From Gammaproteobacteria bacterium LSUCC0096 (GTDB lineage Bacteria > Pseudomonadota > Gammaproteobacteria > Pseudomonadales > Litorivicinaceae): a DNA stretch of 64,000 nt. The stretch covers positions 1,025,741-1,089,740 of the forward strand of contig VIEA01000001.1 of NCBI GenBank assembly GCA_008087055.1, read 5' to 3'. The position numbers were made by a program, and so were the translations under genes. Below the pieces are notes generated by a model that ran no database searches, was not told where the DNA came from, and was given only the letters and a program-made list of their open reading frames with translations. The stretch's first letter is position 1, and the number at the start of each line of letters is the position of its first letter. Below, piece by piece: positions 33,830-43,652 of this stretch.

Positions 33830-36135
33830 TAGAACGTTGAACCAATCGAGAACTGGAAGCCTTCTGTTTCGTCTGTGGACTCGCTATTGAGCGCAGATGC
33901 ATAGGTGAACGAGAGAGGTCCAATTGGCGTCATCCAAGCCAATGCAAGACCCGCTGAATACCGAAGATCACCCAACTCCACGTTATCCGCGTAGACCTGG
34001 CCTGCATCGGTAAAGAGCGACAAGCGTGCTTGATCGGTTTCTTTAACGCCCGGCATTGGGAATTGCAGTGCTGCTGTACCTGTAATCAGCACGTTACCAC
34101 CGATTTGCTCGAGGTTATTATCAACAGGACCCAAGCTGTTATAGGTATAGCCTCGGACCGAACGAATACCACCTGCGAAAAAGTTTTTCAGAAAAGGAAG
34201 GCCCGCTGAGTCCCCTAAGCCTTCACCATAGCCGAGGCGGGTCTTAAACTTCAGACTGACATCTTCTTTATCGAGTACTGGGATATAAGTCTCACCCAAG
34301 TAACTAGTAGTGTAGTACTCCAAATCAGACCCAGGAATCGACAAATCGAAGCTGACACGATGCCGAGTTCCAGCCGTGGGCAAGAATGCTTTGTTTAACG
34401 TATCGTAGCTGTATGCCGCTCCGACTTTGTATTCCACAAAATCAGCTGTCGTGGCACTACTGCTCAAGCCTTCACTTACGAAAAATGAATCAATATACGT
34501 TGCCCTGCTGCCACTAGCCTTAGCATCTAAGTTTGTATTCTGTATCGCAAAGCTAGTGCTAACGCGAGACTGGTCGCTAATCGGATATCCAAACGTCAAT
34601 CCCAAACCTGTCTCATCAGTCGAGTAATCCGCGGTACCAGTGTCATCGAAATCAGTTTGTGCGAAATATAAATCGATACCACGGCTTACGCCGTCAATGG
34701 TGTAGTAAGGATCTGTAAATGAGAAACGAGCCTCTTTGGTCGAGCTCGAACTTTGCAGGCTAAATGACAATGCATTACCGGATCCCAAGAAGTTCTTCTG
34801 ACTCACCGCAGCACCGAGTAGCACACCCTCACCCTGACTAAAGCCAACGCTTGCTGACAATGAACCGGATGCTTGTTCCTTCACCTCATAAACGACGTCT
34901 ACCTGATCTGCTTGATCAGGAACTGGTCGTGTTGAAACACGAACAAGACTAAAGAAACCTAAACGCTGTAAGTTGATCTTGCCCTTTTCAATCGCAGCCG
35001 CTGAACTCACAGACGCTTCAAGCTGAGGAATTTCACGACGTAGTACGACGTCTGATGTATCTGTGTTGCCGCGGAATTCCACACGCCGCACATACACTAA
35101 AGGACCTGGAGTCACTACGAGTGTCACGTCAACTGTCTGTGCTTCATCATTGATTTCAGGAACCGCACGCACCTGAGCTCGCGCATAACCTGCGTCCCCG
35201 AGCTTTTTGCTCATGGTACTGACAGCCTCATTCACCAAACGGCGGCTGAAAATCTCACCTGTTTGCAGAGTCATCTCTTCAACTGCAGACGACAGATCAA
35301 TTGGTTGATCGCCACCAACATTCACAGAACCCACGCGGAACTCTTTGCCTTCATCAACGCTGATCGTGATAAACACATCTTCAAGATTTTCAGAGAGCTC
35401 GACTTGCGGCTCTGAAACCTCAACGTTCACATAGCCACGGTTTAAGTAATACGACCGAATAGCCTCGACATCGGCATTGAGTTTTTCAGTCTCGTAGTTA
35501 TTTGATCCAGAGAACCACGTAAATAGACCAGCCTCTGTGAGAGACATTTCGCCCAACAACGTATCATCATCAAACGCTTCATTACCGACGATTGCGATCC
35601 GAGAAATCGTTGCCACAGATCCTTCAAAAATTGAAATCTTCAAGCCGACACGATTACGGTCTTGCTCGATAATCTCTGAACTGACTGTCGCATCATAGCG
35701 GCCACGACTGGTGTACTGACGCTGAATCGCCTGCTCAAGCTGATCAAGTGTCGCGCGCTTTAATACATCACCCTCAACGATCCCAGCCCGACGAAGACTA
35801 TCCAGTAGATCTTCTGTCTTGATGGCCTGGTTGCCCTCAATATCTATCCGCGAGACGGCTGGGCGCTCGGTTACTTCGATCACAAGCACATCACCATCGG
35901 CACGTACTTCAACTTGATCAAAAAATCCTGTTTCGAATAACGCACGAGTGGCTAATGAAATATCTGCATCCGTAACGCGATCGCCTGGTTGAATCGTGAG
36001 CGCATCGAATACAGAACCCGACGAAACACGCTTCAAACCGTCAATACGGATATCCGATGCCTGAAATGGCTCTGCAGCATGAGCAGAAATCGCAAGTGCA
36101 AGCGCTAGTGCGCTCAGCGGTAAAGTACAACGCAT
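33829..36135 (-). CDS. bamA: Outer-membrane protein assembly factor BamA
   Basis: Central pore of the BAM complex that inserts beta-barrel proteins. 768 aa. Signal peptide (about 1-20, ending SAHAAEP), five POTRA domains (about 22-345; for example VSRIDIEGNQAIKTEDLLDS) and an Omp85 barrel (about 430-768) with the conserved loop-6 motif SVRGYTYNSLGPVD and a terminal Phe (FSIGSTF). It lies 24 bases after rseP, as usual. Confidence 0.97.
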   Translation of the reverse strand: MRCTLPLSALALALAISAHAAEPFQASDIRIDGLKRVSSGSVFDALTIQPGDRVTDADISLATRALFETGFFDQVEVRADGDVLVIEVTERPAVSRIDIEGNQAIKTEDLLDSLRRAGIVEGDVLKRATLDQLEQAIQRQYTSRGRYDATVSSEIIEQDRNRVGLKISIFEGSVATISRIAIVGNEAFDDDTLLGEMSLTEAGLFTWFSGSNNYETEKLNADVEAIRSYYLNRGYVNVEVSEPQVELSENLEDVFITISVDEGKEFRVGSVNVGGDQPIDLSSAVEEMTLQTGEIFSRRLVNEAVSTMSKKLGDAGYARAQVRAVPEINDEAQTVDVTLVVTPGPLVYVRRVEFRGNTDTSDVVLRREIPQLEASVSSAAAIEKGKINLQRLGFFSLVRVSTRPVPDQADQVDVVYEVKEQASGSLSASVGFSQGEGVLLGAAVSQKNFLGSGNALSFSLQSSSSTKEARFSFTDPYYTIDGVSRGIDLYFAQTDFDDTGTADYSTDETGLGLTFGYPISDQSRVSTSFAIQNTNLDAKASGSRATYIDSFFVSEGLSSSATTADFVEYKVGAAYSYDTLNKAFLPTAGTRHRVSFDLSIPGSDLEYYTTSYLGETYIPVLDKEDVSLKFKTRLGYGEGLGDSAGLPFLKNFFAGGIRSVRGYTYNSLGPVDNNLEQIGGNVLITGTAALQFPMPGVKETDQARLSLFTDAGQVYADNVELGDLRYSAGLALAWMTPIGPLSFTYASALNSESTDETEGFQFSIGSTF

Positions 36136-36159
36136 GTATGAACTTCCTGGTTCGACGGC

Positions 36160-37491
36160 CTACAACCGCATCAAATCATTATAAAAGGCAAAAAACATCA
36201 GACCCATCAACAATGCCATGCCGATTCGGATACCTTGCATCTGAACCTGTTCTGGGACTGGTTTACCTCGCAGCCATTCCACCGCGAAAAATACCAGATG
36301 CCCGCCATCAAGCACAGGAATTGGCAGTAGATTTAAAACGCCCAAACTCACACTGAGATAGGCAATAAAACTTAAGTAGGCGTACCAGCCTGAACTTGCA
36401 GAGTCCCCGGCCACTCTAGCAATGGTCAACGGACCACTCAAGTTCTCGGGCGATAGCGCACCCGTAATCATTTTCCCGATGGACTCAACCGTCAACCAAC
36501 TCATTTCGACGGTCCGCTCCACACCAACCCAAAGTGCTTTGACGGGATTTTCTTGTACTGTCCGAATTAATTCAGGTGGCAGTGGCTTGACGACGGGCGC
36601 GACACCTAAGAATCCGTAAGGACCATCTGGACCTTCGCGCGTCTCGGGAATCACGGTAATTGTCTGTGTCAGACCAGCTCTCTCAACCGTTAGATCGGTT
36701 GAAAGCCCGTAGGCTACTTTAATGGCCGTTACGAACTCTGCCCAATCAGCGACGGGGTTCCCGTCCACCGCGGTGACACGATCGCCGACTAAAAGACCTG
36801 CGGTTTCTCCTGCTCCACCTGGAATCACGCGGGCCAGTTGGGCCTCAATTGGTGGAGACCATGGACGCACCCCAAACGAGACCAACGGGCTCTCATCGGT
36901 AATTAAATCATCCGGTACAGGCATGGTGACTGTATTCACAATGCTTGAATCCAACGGACGAAGACCAATCTGGACTGTCTTTTGGTCCCCAATAACATCG
37001 ACCATAGCGATCGAAATCCGTTCCCATGATTCCATTGGGCGACCATCAAATGAGACCACCTCAGCTGGGAGCCTCGTTTTCATCGCTGTTTCAGCAGGTA
37101 ACTCGCCAGCAATCGGGACTGGTGTCTGAACGCCGATCATACTGATCAATGCATACACGAGCGCCGCAAAGATCAAATTAATACCAGGTCCGGCTGCGAC
37201 AATTGCAAACCGCTGGCCGACAGTTTTTTGATCAAAGGCTTCTGCACGTTCATCATCTGAGATTGATTGCTCACGTCCATCGAGCATTTTGACGTACCCA
37301 CCGAGCGGAATCGCCGCGATACAAAACTCGGTTCCTGATTGATCTTTCCAGGTGTAGAGCGGACGCCCAAAACCCACAGAGAAACGCAACACCCGCACGC
37401 CACACCGTTTTGCCACCCAATAGTGACCAAATTCATGCACTGTTACCAAAACACCTAAGGCAACAATGGTCGCGAGAATTGTCGTAATCAT
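36160..37491 (-). CDS. rseP: Site-2 intramembrane protease RseP
   Basis: Zinc metalloprotease that cleaves anti-sigma factor RseA in the sigma-E response and clears signal peptides. About 443 aa. HExxH zinc motif at residues 19-23 in VTVHEFGHYWVAKRCG, two tandem PDZ domains in the periplasmic region (about 115-300, including PGGAGETAGLLVGDRVTAV) and LNLLPIPVLDGGHLVFF with the third ligand. I use the ATG at 37491, which overlaps the dxr stop in ATGA; the frame runs 18 bases further into dxr. Confidence 0.97.
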   Translation of the reverse strand: MITTILATIVALGVLVTVHEFGHYWVAKRCGVRVLRFSVGFGRPLYTWKDQSGTEFCIAAIPLGGYVKMLDGREQSISDDERAEAFDQKTVGQRFAIVAAGPGINLIFAALVYALISMIGVQTPVPIAGELPAETAMKTRLPAEVVSFDGRPMESWERISIAMVDVIGDQKTVQIGLRPLDSSIVNTVTMPVPDDLITDESPLVSFGVRPWSPPIEAQLARVIPGGAGETAGLLVGDRVTAVDGNPVADWAEFVTAIKVAYGLSTDLTVERAGLTQTITVIPETREGPDGPYGFLGVAPVVKPLPPELIRTVQENPVKALWVGVERTVEMSWLTVESIGKMITGALSPENLSGPLTIARVAGDSASSGWYAYLSFIAYLSVSLGVLNLLPIPVLDGGHLVFFAVEWLRGKPVPEQVQMQGIRIGMALLMGLMFFAFYNDLMRL

Positions 37492-38666
37492 GCGCGCTCC
37501 GTAATCCAAACATCCGCTATCTGACGACTCATCCTATCAATTGAGAGCACATCATCAATAGAGGATATAGGCTGTATAGCGATCTGATTCAAGCAATCGG
37601 ACACAAGTTCAGTAATTTCAGTAAAACCAATGTGTTCATTTAAGAATGCATCAACTGCAACTTCATTCGCTGCATTGAGGATAATTGGACGATCGCCGCC
37701 ATCAGCGCTTGCTTGACGGGCAAGCGCTAGAGCCGGAAACGCGTCGTGATTAACTGGCTCAAAGTGCAGCTTTGATAATTTAGTGAGATTCAACCGCTCG
37801 ACGTTAATATCCAATCGGTCTGGAAAACCAAGCGCATGCGCGATAGGGATCCGCATATCAGGGCTTCCAAGCTGTGCGAGCATCGATCCATCAACAAACT
37901 CAACCAACGAGTGCACGGTCGATTCCGGGTGAATCACAACGTCTATCGAACTTTCAGGGACATTGAACAGATGCGTTGCCTCAATTAACTCAAGGCCTTT
38001 ATTCATCAAAGTCGCTGAATCAACGGAAATTTTCCGCCCCATTGACCAGTTGGGATGAGCAACCGCTTGATCGGGCGTCACTGCTGCCATCGCATCAAGA
38101 CTCCACTCACGGAACGGACCTCCAGAGCAGGTCAATACCAACTGCTTCAATCCAGAGATCGGTTGACCGACGAGATAACTATCGGGAAGGCACTGAAACA
38201 TTGCATTGTGCTCAGAATCAATAGGCAAAAGCATCGCACCCTTTGCTTTGGCTTCTGACATCATCAGTTCACCGCCCATCACCAGCGCTTCTTTGTTAGC
38301 AACGCACACACGCTTACCTGCACTGACAGCAGCATACGTTGAGACCAAACCCGCGCCACCGACAATGGCAGCCATCACAACATCCACTTCAGATGCACAA
38401 GCAGCTTCAGTGAGCGAATGCTCCCCAAACGCAAGCGAACCATTGAAGCTTTTTGGAAGCTTTTCCATTAATGCATTGGCTTTTGATTGATCAGTCAAAA
38501 TCACATGCTTCGGTTGGAATCGATCAATAACTCGGACCAGTTTGTCGACCGAACTGTGTGCACTCACAACTTCAAGATGAAATCGCTCTGGGTGAGCCTC
38601 AATCACTGATAGTGTTGATTCACCAATGGAGCCTGTCGCCCCAAATAAAGCGACTCCGATCGTCAT
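37488..38666 (-). CDS. dxr: 1-deoxy-D-xylulose 5-phosphate reductoisomerase
   Basis: First committed step of the MEP isoprenoid pathway. 392 aa. NADPH-binding GATGSIGESTLSVIEAHPE, catalytic loop LLPIDSEHNAMFQCL, LTCSGGPFREW and metal-binding KISVDSATLMNKGLELIEA. Four-base overlaps with cdsA and rseP. With uppS and cdsA nearby, this part of the run supplies isoprenoid carrier and phospholipid precursors. Confidence 0.98.
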   Translation of the reverse strand: MTIGVALFGATGSIGESTLSVIEAHPERFHLEVVSAHSSVDKLVRVIDRFQPKHVILTDQSKANALMEKLPKSFNGSLAFGEHSLTEAACASEVDVVMAAIVGGAGLVSTYAAVSAGKRVCVANKEALVMGGELMMSEAKAKGAMLLPIDSEHNAMFQCLPDSYLVGQPISGLKQLVLTCSGGPFREWSLDAMAAVTPDQAVAHPNWSMGRKISVDSATLMNKGLELIEATHLFNVPESSIDVVIHPESTVHSLVEFVDGSMLAQLGSPDMRIPIAHALGFPDRLDINVERLNLTKLSKLHFEPVNHDAFPALALARQASADGGDRPIILNAANEVAVDAFLNEHIGFTEITELVSDCLNQIAIQPISSIDDVLSIDRMSRQIADVWITERA

Positions 38667-39496
38667 AACAGAGGCCAGCCTGTGAGATAGACACTCAATG
38701 CAAATACTGGCGTTGCAGCGGTTAATGAATCGATCCGGTCCATCACACCACCATGACCTGGCAACAGAGAGCTTGAATCTTTCACGCCCTGCTCACGCTT
38801 AATCAGACTCTCAAAAAGATCGCCAAGAACCGAAAACAACACGGTGATTGCGACGATGCCAATCAGAACAGACCAAGCGACCGGAGAAAATAAATGATCG
38901 GTAGGTTCGCCAATTGAGGCGCCGAGCATACCGACGGCTAAAGCAACGATCATCCCGCCGACGAGTCCCGCCCAACTTTTACCCGGACTAACATTTGGTG
39001 CTAGCTTCACAGTACCGAACTGACGACCCACAAAATATGCGCCCACATCAGCGGCCCAAATGATCGTAACGAGAAGTGCAATTAATAAAAGATGTGCATC
39101 GTGACGACGCAGATATAACAAAGCAACATATGCTGGGATAAGAACTAAGAGACCGAAGCCAAGCTTCATCCGCTTCCCACCAACTTGCTCTTTACTTTTG
39201 GGGTACATCATCACCATCGCAGCCGCGCCGATCCAGAAAATACAGCCAATTCCCAAAAGCATCGGAACATAGACTGTCGGCAGTACATACGACCAAATCA
39301 ATACACCGGCGAAAACCGCCAACAACACCCAAGTGAGCAGACGGCTCACAAGTCCTGATAAACGGATCCATTCCCATGCGCCAACGAGCACTATAAGGCC
39401 CACGCACATGGCAAATGCATCTTCAGGTAGAACAAACAAAATCAGCAGAGCAATTGGCAACATGACCAACGCTGTCAAAACACGCGCTTTCAGCAT
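38663..39496 (-). CDS. cdsA: Phosphatidate cytidylyltransferase
   Basis: Makes CDP-diacylglycerol, the precursor of all phospholipids. 277 aa with about eight membrane segments and the C-terminal family signature FESLIKREQGVKDSS followed by LLPGHGGVMDRIDSL. It starts two bases after the uppS stop and overlaps dxr by four. Confidence 0.97.
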   Translation of the reverse strand: MLKARVLTALVMLPIALLILFVLPEDAFAMCVGLIVLVGAWEWIRLSGLVSRLLTWVLLAVFAGVLIWSYVLPTVYVPMLLGIGCIFWIGAAAMVMMYPKSKEQVGGKRMKLGFGLLVLIPAYVALLYLRRHDAHLLLIALLVTIIWAADVGAYFVGRQFGTVKLAPNVSPGKSWAGLVGGMIVALAVGMLGASIGEPTDHLFSPVAWSVLIGIVAITVLFSVLGDLFESLIKREQGVKDSSSLLPGHGGVMDRIDSLTAATPVFALSVYLTGWPLL

Positions 39497-39498
39497 CG

Positions 39499-40224
39499 CT
39501 AGCCCCTCACCTGCTCTGAGGTCTGGCCAAAGCGTCGCTCTCGGCCGGCATACTCAAGAAGGCACGCATCCAATGCTTCACCATCGAAATCAGGCCATAA
39601 CACATCACTGAAAACGAGTTCAGCATAGGCCGACTGCCACAATAAAAAATTGGAAATCCGGTGCTCACCACCGGTCCGAATCAAAAGATCCACACTTGAC
39701 TGCCCTGATAAATTCTGATTATTTTCAAACAGTTGCTCATTAATCTCCTGCAATTCAAGCGTCCCTTCTTGCACTTGAGTTGCCAGACGTTTTGCAGTGT
39801 CCGCAATATCCCAGCGTCCACCATAGTTCGCAAGAATATTCAGCTTAAGCCGTGTACCAGTCGCTGTCGCCTCTTCTGCGCGCACCATGGCGTGAATCAG
39901 AGAATCCGAAAATCGTGATCGATCACCAATGACTTCGATTGCGATCTTATTTTCGACAAGCTCAGGAACTTCATCATTCAGCGATTTTTCAAACAATCGC
40001 ATCAACCCGTCTACTTCTAATTTGGGTCGATTCCAATTCTCGCTCGAAAAGGCAAACACTGAGAGCGTGTGAACTCCGCGTTCGATGCATTTTCGGATCA
40101 CACGACGAAGCGCATCCGCACCGGCAGCATGTCCTGCTAGTTTTCTTTTACCATGCAGTTTTGCCCAACGATTATTGCCATCCATGATGATGGCAATATG
40201 ACCTGGAATATGAGGTTCCGTCAT
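39499..40224 (-). CDS. uppS: Undecaprenyl diphosphate synthase
   Basis: Cis-prenyltransferase producing the C55 carrier lipid for peptidoglycan and O-antigen. 241 aa. Catalytic Asp in IAIIMDGNNRWAKLHG (GNNRWA variant), AFSSENWNRP, and the C-terminal DLLIRTGGEHRISNFLLWQ signature. A 5-base gap separates it from frr. Confidence 0.98.
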   Translation of the reverse strand: MTEPHIPGHIAIIMDGNNRWAKLHGKRKLAGHAAGADALRRVIRKCIERGVHTLSVFAFSSENWNRPKLEVDGLMRLFEKSLNDEVPELVENKIAIEVIGDRSRFSDSLIHAMVRAEEATATGTRLKLNILANYGGRWDIADTAKRLATQVQEGTLELQEINEQLFENNQNLSGQSSVDLLIRTGGEHRISNFLLWQSAYAELVFSDVLWPDFDGEALDACLLEYAGRERRFGQTSEQVRG

Positions 40225-40229
40225 GAACC

Positions 40230-40787
40230 TCAGACTTCCATCAAGTCAGCTTCTTTGTCCTGTAGCAACTGATCGATACGTTTCACGATCTCATCAGTCA
40301 GTTTTTGGATATCATCACCTGCTCGGCGATCATCGTCCTCGGTGATTTCCTTTTCTTTCAAAAGGTCTTTCACGTCAGCCAAGGCATCTCGGCGAATGTT
40401 ACGCACAGCAACTTTTGCTTGCTCTGCTTCAGCGCGCGCTTGCTTGGTGTACCCCTTCCGTGTTTCTTCGGTCAATGGAGGCATTGGAACGCGAATCACA
40501 TCACCCGCAGATGCTGGGTTCAAGCCAAGATCAGACTTCATAATAGCCTTCTCAACATCGCCCACCATCGGCTTTTCCCAAGGAGTCACAGCCAGGGTTC
40601 TTGCATCTTCGACAGTGATATTTGCGACCTGGCTAATAGGAACTTCTGAGCCGTAATAATCCACACGGACTGCGTCCAAAATCGATGGATGTGCCCGACC
40701 TGTACGAATCTTGGCAAAGGCATGACCTAGGGCCTCAAGTGACTTTTCCATCCGGGATTTAGCATCTGCTTTAATGTCGTTAATCAC
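40230..40787 (-). CDS. frr: Ribosome recycling factor
   Basis: Splits post-termination ribosomes together with EF-G. 185 aa, standard length. Recognisable segments: [47 protein letters not shown] and [12 protein letters not shown]. Overlaps pyrH by 4 bases. Confidence 0.98.
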   Translation of the reverse strand: MINDIKADAKSRMEKSLEALGHAFAKIRTGRAHPSILDAVRVDYYGSEVPISQVANITVEDARTLAVTPWEKPMVGDVEKAIMKSDLGLNPASAGDVIRVPMPPLTEETRKGYTKQARAEAEQAKVAVRNIRRDALADVKDLLKEKEITEDDDRRAGDDIQKLTDEIVKRIDQLLQDKEADLMEV

Positions 40788-41524
40788 GCATCAGTTCCTT
40801 CATCAATCAAGGTGCCTTCGTTTTCACCACGAATAATCGATACAAGTGCACCTTGTTTATTCATATTAAAAACTCGCACTGGCATTTTATGATCACGAAC
40901 CAAACAAATTGCTGTTAAGTCCATCACACCCAACTGCTTTGCCAGGACAGTCTCATAATCTAAAACGTCATATTTTACCGCATTTGGATTCTTCACGGGG
41001 TCAGAATCGTACACCCCGTCCACTTTAGTAGCTTTCAGTACCAAATCGCAGTCGACTTCAATTGCTCGAAGACAGGCCGCTGAGTCCGTAGTAAAGAATG
41101 GATTACCGGTTCCGGCTGCAAAAATTACAACATCGTTTTGATCGAGATAACGCATCGCACGGCGACGATCGTAGTGCTCAACCATGCCACTCATCGGAAT
41201 CGCACTCATCACATGACTTGCAATCGATGACCGCTCGAGCGCATCCCGCATCGCTAGCGCATTCATCAGCGTCGCAAGCATCCCCATATGATCACCGGTC
41301 ACGCGATCGAGACCTGCTTTATGCAACGCAGCACCACGGAACAAGTTACCACCACCGATCACTAAGCCGACTTGGACACCGATTCCGACCAGTTGACCAA
41401 TTTCGAGTGCCATTCGATCGAGCACTTGAGGACTGATTCCGAATCCGTCGTCTCCAGCGAGCGCTTCACCTGAGAGTTTTAATAAAATTCTTTTATAACG
41501 CACTGAACGTTCACCTTTGGCCAT
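40784..41524 (-). CDS. pyrH: UMP kinase
   Basis: Phosphorylates UMP to UDP; hexameric, UTP-inhibited. 246 aa. [17 protein letters not shown], the GGGNLFRGA loop, [32 protein letters not shown] and [13 protein letters not shown] are family signatures. A strong GGAGGA site lies three bases before the ATG and directly abuts the U-run of the rpsB-tsf terminator. Confidence 0.98.
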   Translation of the reverse strand: MAKGERSVRYKRILLKLSGEALAGDDGFGISPQVLDRMALEIGQLVGIGVQVGLVIGGGNLFRGAALHKAGLDRVTGDHMGMLATLMNALAMRDALERSSIASHVMSAIPMSGMVEHYDRRRAMRYLDQNDVVIFAAGTGNPFFTTDSAACLRAIEVDCDLVLKATKVDGVYDSDPVKNPNAVKYDVLDYETVLAKQLGVMDLTAICLVRDHKMPVRVFNMNKQGALVSIIRGENEGTLIDEGTDA

Positions 41525-41533
41525 ATTTCCTCC

Positions 41534-41562
41534 AAAAAAAAGGCCGCGTGAGCGGCCTTTTT
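41534..41562 (-). terminator. Intrinsic terminator between tsf and pyrH
   Basis: Minus strand: AAAAAGGCCGC (41562-41552), loop TCAC, GCGGCCTTTTT and a run of eight T in total. An 11-bp perfect stem with a tetraloop and U8 makes this the strongest intrinsic terminator in the window. The last T is adjacent to the GGAGGA ribosome site of pyrH, so any read-through transcript would hold the terminator close to that site. Confidence 0.9.
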
Positions 41563-41573
41563 ACGATTCCGAA

Positions 41574-42434
41574 TTAGTTACTGCCTCGGGCTTGAGCCAT
41601 AACTTCTTCAGCAAAATCGACTTCTTCTTTTTCGATGCCTTCGCCCACTTCGAAGCGAACCATACCTGTTACTGTAGCGCCAGCTGCTTTTGCCAACTGA
41701 CCAACGGTTTGGTCTGGATTCTTCACAAATGGTTGCTCAACAAGGCTGATCTCTGCAAGGAATTTGCGGATACGTCCACCGATCATCTTCTCGATGATTT
41801 CGGCAGGCTTTCCTGAATTTTCTGCCTGAGCAGAAAAAATCTCTTTTTCCTTTTCGATCACGGCTGGATCAACATCATCTGGATTGACAACCATTGGATT
41901 CACAGCAGCTACGTGCATTGCGATATCTTTAGCAAGCTCTTCTGAACCGCCGTCAAGGCCAATCAAAACGCCAATCTTTTCATTTGAGTGAACATATGTG
42001 CCCACAACCGACGCACTGATTTTCGCAACGCGACGGACCGTGATGTTTTCACCAATCTTCTGCACTAACGCTGAACGCGCGTCTTCAAGATCGCCTTCCA
42101 TCAAAGACGCGACGTCTGTTGATTCAGTTGATGCAGCCTTAGCAATCACTTTGTCAGCGAATGCAGAGAAGTTATCGTCGCGTGCAACGAAGTCAGTTTC
42201 AGAGTTCACTTCGAGAAGCGTTCCCTGACCACCGTTGACTGCCACACGGACAACGCCGTCGGCAGCAACACGACCCGCTTTCTTTGCAGCCTTCATACCA
42301 GAAGACTTACGCAGGTTTTCAATTGCCAGTTCAAGATCACCGTCGGCTTCGACCAGTGCCTTTTTACATTCCATCATGCCAAGGCCTGTGCGTTCGCGCA
42401 GTTCCTTAACCATTGAAGCTGAAATAGCAGCCAT
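41574..42434 (-). CDS. tsf: Elongation factor Ts
   Basis: Guanine-nucleotide exchange factor for EF-Tu. 286 aa. N-terminal UBA-like domain ([20 protein letters not shown]), core [20 protein letters not shown] and the dimerisation region follow. It lies 24 bases after rpsB and ends just before a strong terminator, forming the classic rpsB-tsf unit. Confidence 0.98.
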   Translation of the reverse strand: MAAISASMVKELRERTGLGMMECKKALVEADGDLELAIENLRKSSGMKAAKKAGRVAADGVVRVAVNGGQGTLLEVNSETDFVARDDNFSAFADKVIAKAASTESTDVASLMEGDLEDARSALVQKIGENITVRRVAKISASVVGTYVHSNEKIGVLIGLDGGSEELAKDIAMHVAAVNPMVVNPDDVDPAVIEKEKEIFSAQAENSGKPAEIIEKMIGGRIRKFLAEISLVEQPFVKNPDQTVGQLAKAAGATVTGMVRFEVGEGIEKEEVDFAEEVMAQARGSN

Positions 42435-42458
42435 GCTGAGTCCTCTTTAAATCAAAAA

Positions 42459-43475
42459 TTATGCGTCTTTTGCTTCATCTTCAACTGCGTCGGCAGCCGG
42501 CGCTTCGTCAGCAGCAGCTTTCTTTGGGGCGGCTTTCTTAGGAGCAGCCTTCTTCGCTGGCGCTTTCTTTGCAGGTGCTTCTTCAACAGCAGCCTCTGCT
42601 ACTGGTGCCTCTGCAGCTGGCGCTTCTTCAGCAGCAGCCTCTACAGCTGGCGCTTCTTCAACAGCGGCTTTCTGAGGAGCGGCCTTCTTAGGGGCAGCCT
42701 TCTTCGCTGGCGCTTTCTTCTCAGTCACTTCGACCGCCGGAGCCTCGTCCGCTGCATCGCCTGCAACTTCAACGTAATCACTCTTGCCGAGGCTTTCCGC
42801 AGCGCCTTCGATGCACGCATCAGCAATTGCAGATGAATACAACTCGATTGCACGGATTGCGTCGTCATTACCTGGAATCACGATATCAACGCCATCTGGA
42901 TCAGAGTTCGTATCAACGATACCGATCACAGGAATACCGAGCTTGTTCGCTTCTTGAATCGCGATTTTCTCGTGATTGACGTCAACTACAAAGATCGCAT
43001 CCGGCAGACCGCCCATATCCTTGATACCACCGATCGATCGATCAAGCTTCTCAAGCTGGCGCGACAAATCCAATGCTTCTTTCTTCGAAATTTTTTCAAG
43101 CGTGCCATCGCCCATCTTGGCTTCAAGTTCTCTCAAGCGCTTGATCGACTGACGAATCGTTTTCCAGTTGGTCAACATTCCGCCCAACCAACGATGGTTA
43201 ACGAATGGCTGTCCCGCACGTTCCGCTTGCTCTTTAACGATCTTCGCAGCAGCGCGCTTAGTACCTACAAACAGAACTTTGTTCTTGCTCTGAGCCATGC
43301 CACGAACAATCGACACTGCTTTTTCTAAAGCAGGAACTGTCAATTCGAGGTCAATGATATGAATTTTGTTACGAGCACCGAAGATGAAAGGTGCCATTTT
43401 TGGGTTCCAGTAACGCGTCTGGTGACCGAAGTGTGCGCCTGCTTTCAGCAGATCACGCATGCTGACATTTGCCAT
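42459..43475 (-). CDS. rpsB: 30S ribosomal protein S2 with long Lys/Ala/Glu/Pro tail
   Basis: Structural 30S subunit protein. Residues 1 to about 235 are ordinary S2: [57 protein letters not shown] and [20 protein letters not shown]. The total is 338 aa against about 241 in E. coli. The extra roughly 100 residues alternate basic blocks ([12 protein letters not shown]) with acidic Ala/Pro/Glu blocks and end EDEAKDA. The frame is uninterrupted, so this is a real extension. AAGGAA lies about 8 bases before the ATG, and a structured leader precedes it. Confidence 0.96.
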   Translation of the reverse strand: MANVSMRDLLKAGAHFGHQTRYWNPKMAPFIFGARNKIHIIDLELTVPALEKAVSIVRGMAQSKNKVLFVGTKRAAAKIVKEQAERAGQPFVNHRWLGGMLTNWKTIRQSIKRLRELEAKMGDGTLEKISKKEALDLSRQLEKLDRSIGGIKDMGGLPDAIFVVDVNHEKIAIQEANKLGIPVIGIVDTNSDPDGVDIVIPGNDDAIRAIELYSSAIADACIEGAAESLGKSDYVEVAGDAADEAPAVEVTEKKAPAKKAAPKKAAPQKAAVEEAPAVEAAAEEAPAAEAPVAEAAVEEAPAKKAPAKKAAPKKAAPKKAAADEAPAADAVEDEAKDA

Positions 43476-43581
43476 GTGTAATTTCCTTGTCAGGGGTTAA
43501 ATCAAATGCGCTACAGCCCCTGTCATGACCTTGTACAAGGCACCCCATGACAGGTTGATGACGGTAACGCGAGTTTTCGCG
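43476..43581 (-). promoter_or_regulatory. rpsB mRNA leader with two mutually exclusive stems (likely S2 autoregulatory site)
   Basis: Predicted leader of about 106 bases between the rpsB promoter and start codon. Stem 1 pairs 43519-43527 with 43546-43554 (CCTGTCATG/CATGACAGG, 9 bp perfect) and encloses the palindrome CCTTGTACAAGG (43529-43540). Stem 2 pairs 43491-43496 with 43517-43522 (CAGGGG/CCCCTG). The two share 43519-43522, so they cannot form fully together. Stem 2 ends just upstream of the AAGGAA ribosome site (43484-43488). Gammaproteobacterial rpsB leaders are known to bind S2 and repress translation; assignment here is by position and structure. Confidence 0.6.
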
Positions 43582-43587
43582 GCGCGA

Positions 43588-43616
43588 ATTATAACAACTT
43601 TCTACTGGAATGCCAC
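43588..43616 (-). promoter_or_regulatory. Promoter of rpsB-tsf
   Basis: Minus strand: -35 GTGGCA (43616-43611, 4/6), 17-base spacer, perfect -10 TATAAT (43593-43588). This is the best sigma70-type promoter in the window and lies in its largest intergenic gap. Transcription would start near 43581. Confidence 0.7.
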
Positions 43617-43625
43617 ATCTGGCAT
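43610..43625. repeat. Inverted repeat in the rpsB-map divergent promoter region
   Basis: ATGCCA-CATC-TGGCAT, perfect 6-bp arms. It overlaps the rpsB -35 and lies where the map promoter would be, about 30 bases before the map start. It could be an operator acting on both directions or chance; no known regulator site is recognised. Confidence 0.3.
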
Positions 43626-43652
43626 ACTATGCGCCTAATTTAAGGAGTCACC

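Noticed and set aside
42490..42740. Near-repeated DNA units that might suggest a CRISPR or satellite array
   Set aside because: The units are in frame with rpsB, vary in length and encode the Lys/Ala and Glu/Pro blocks of the S2 tail; there are no conserved repeats with unique spacers.
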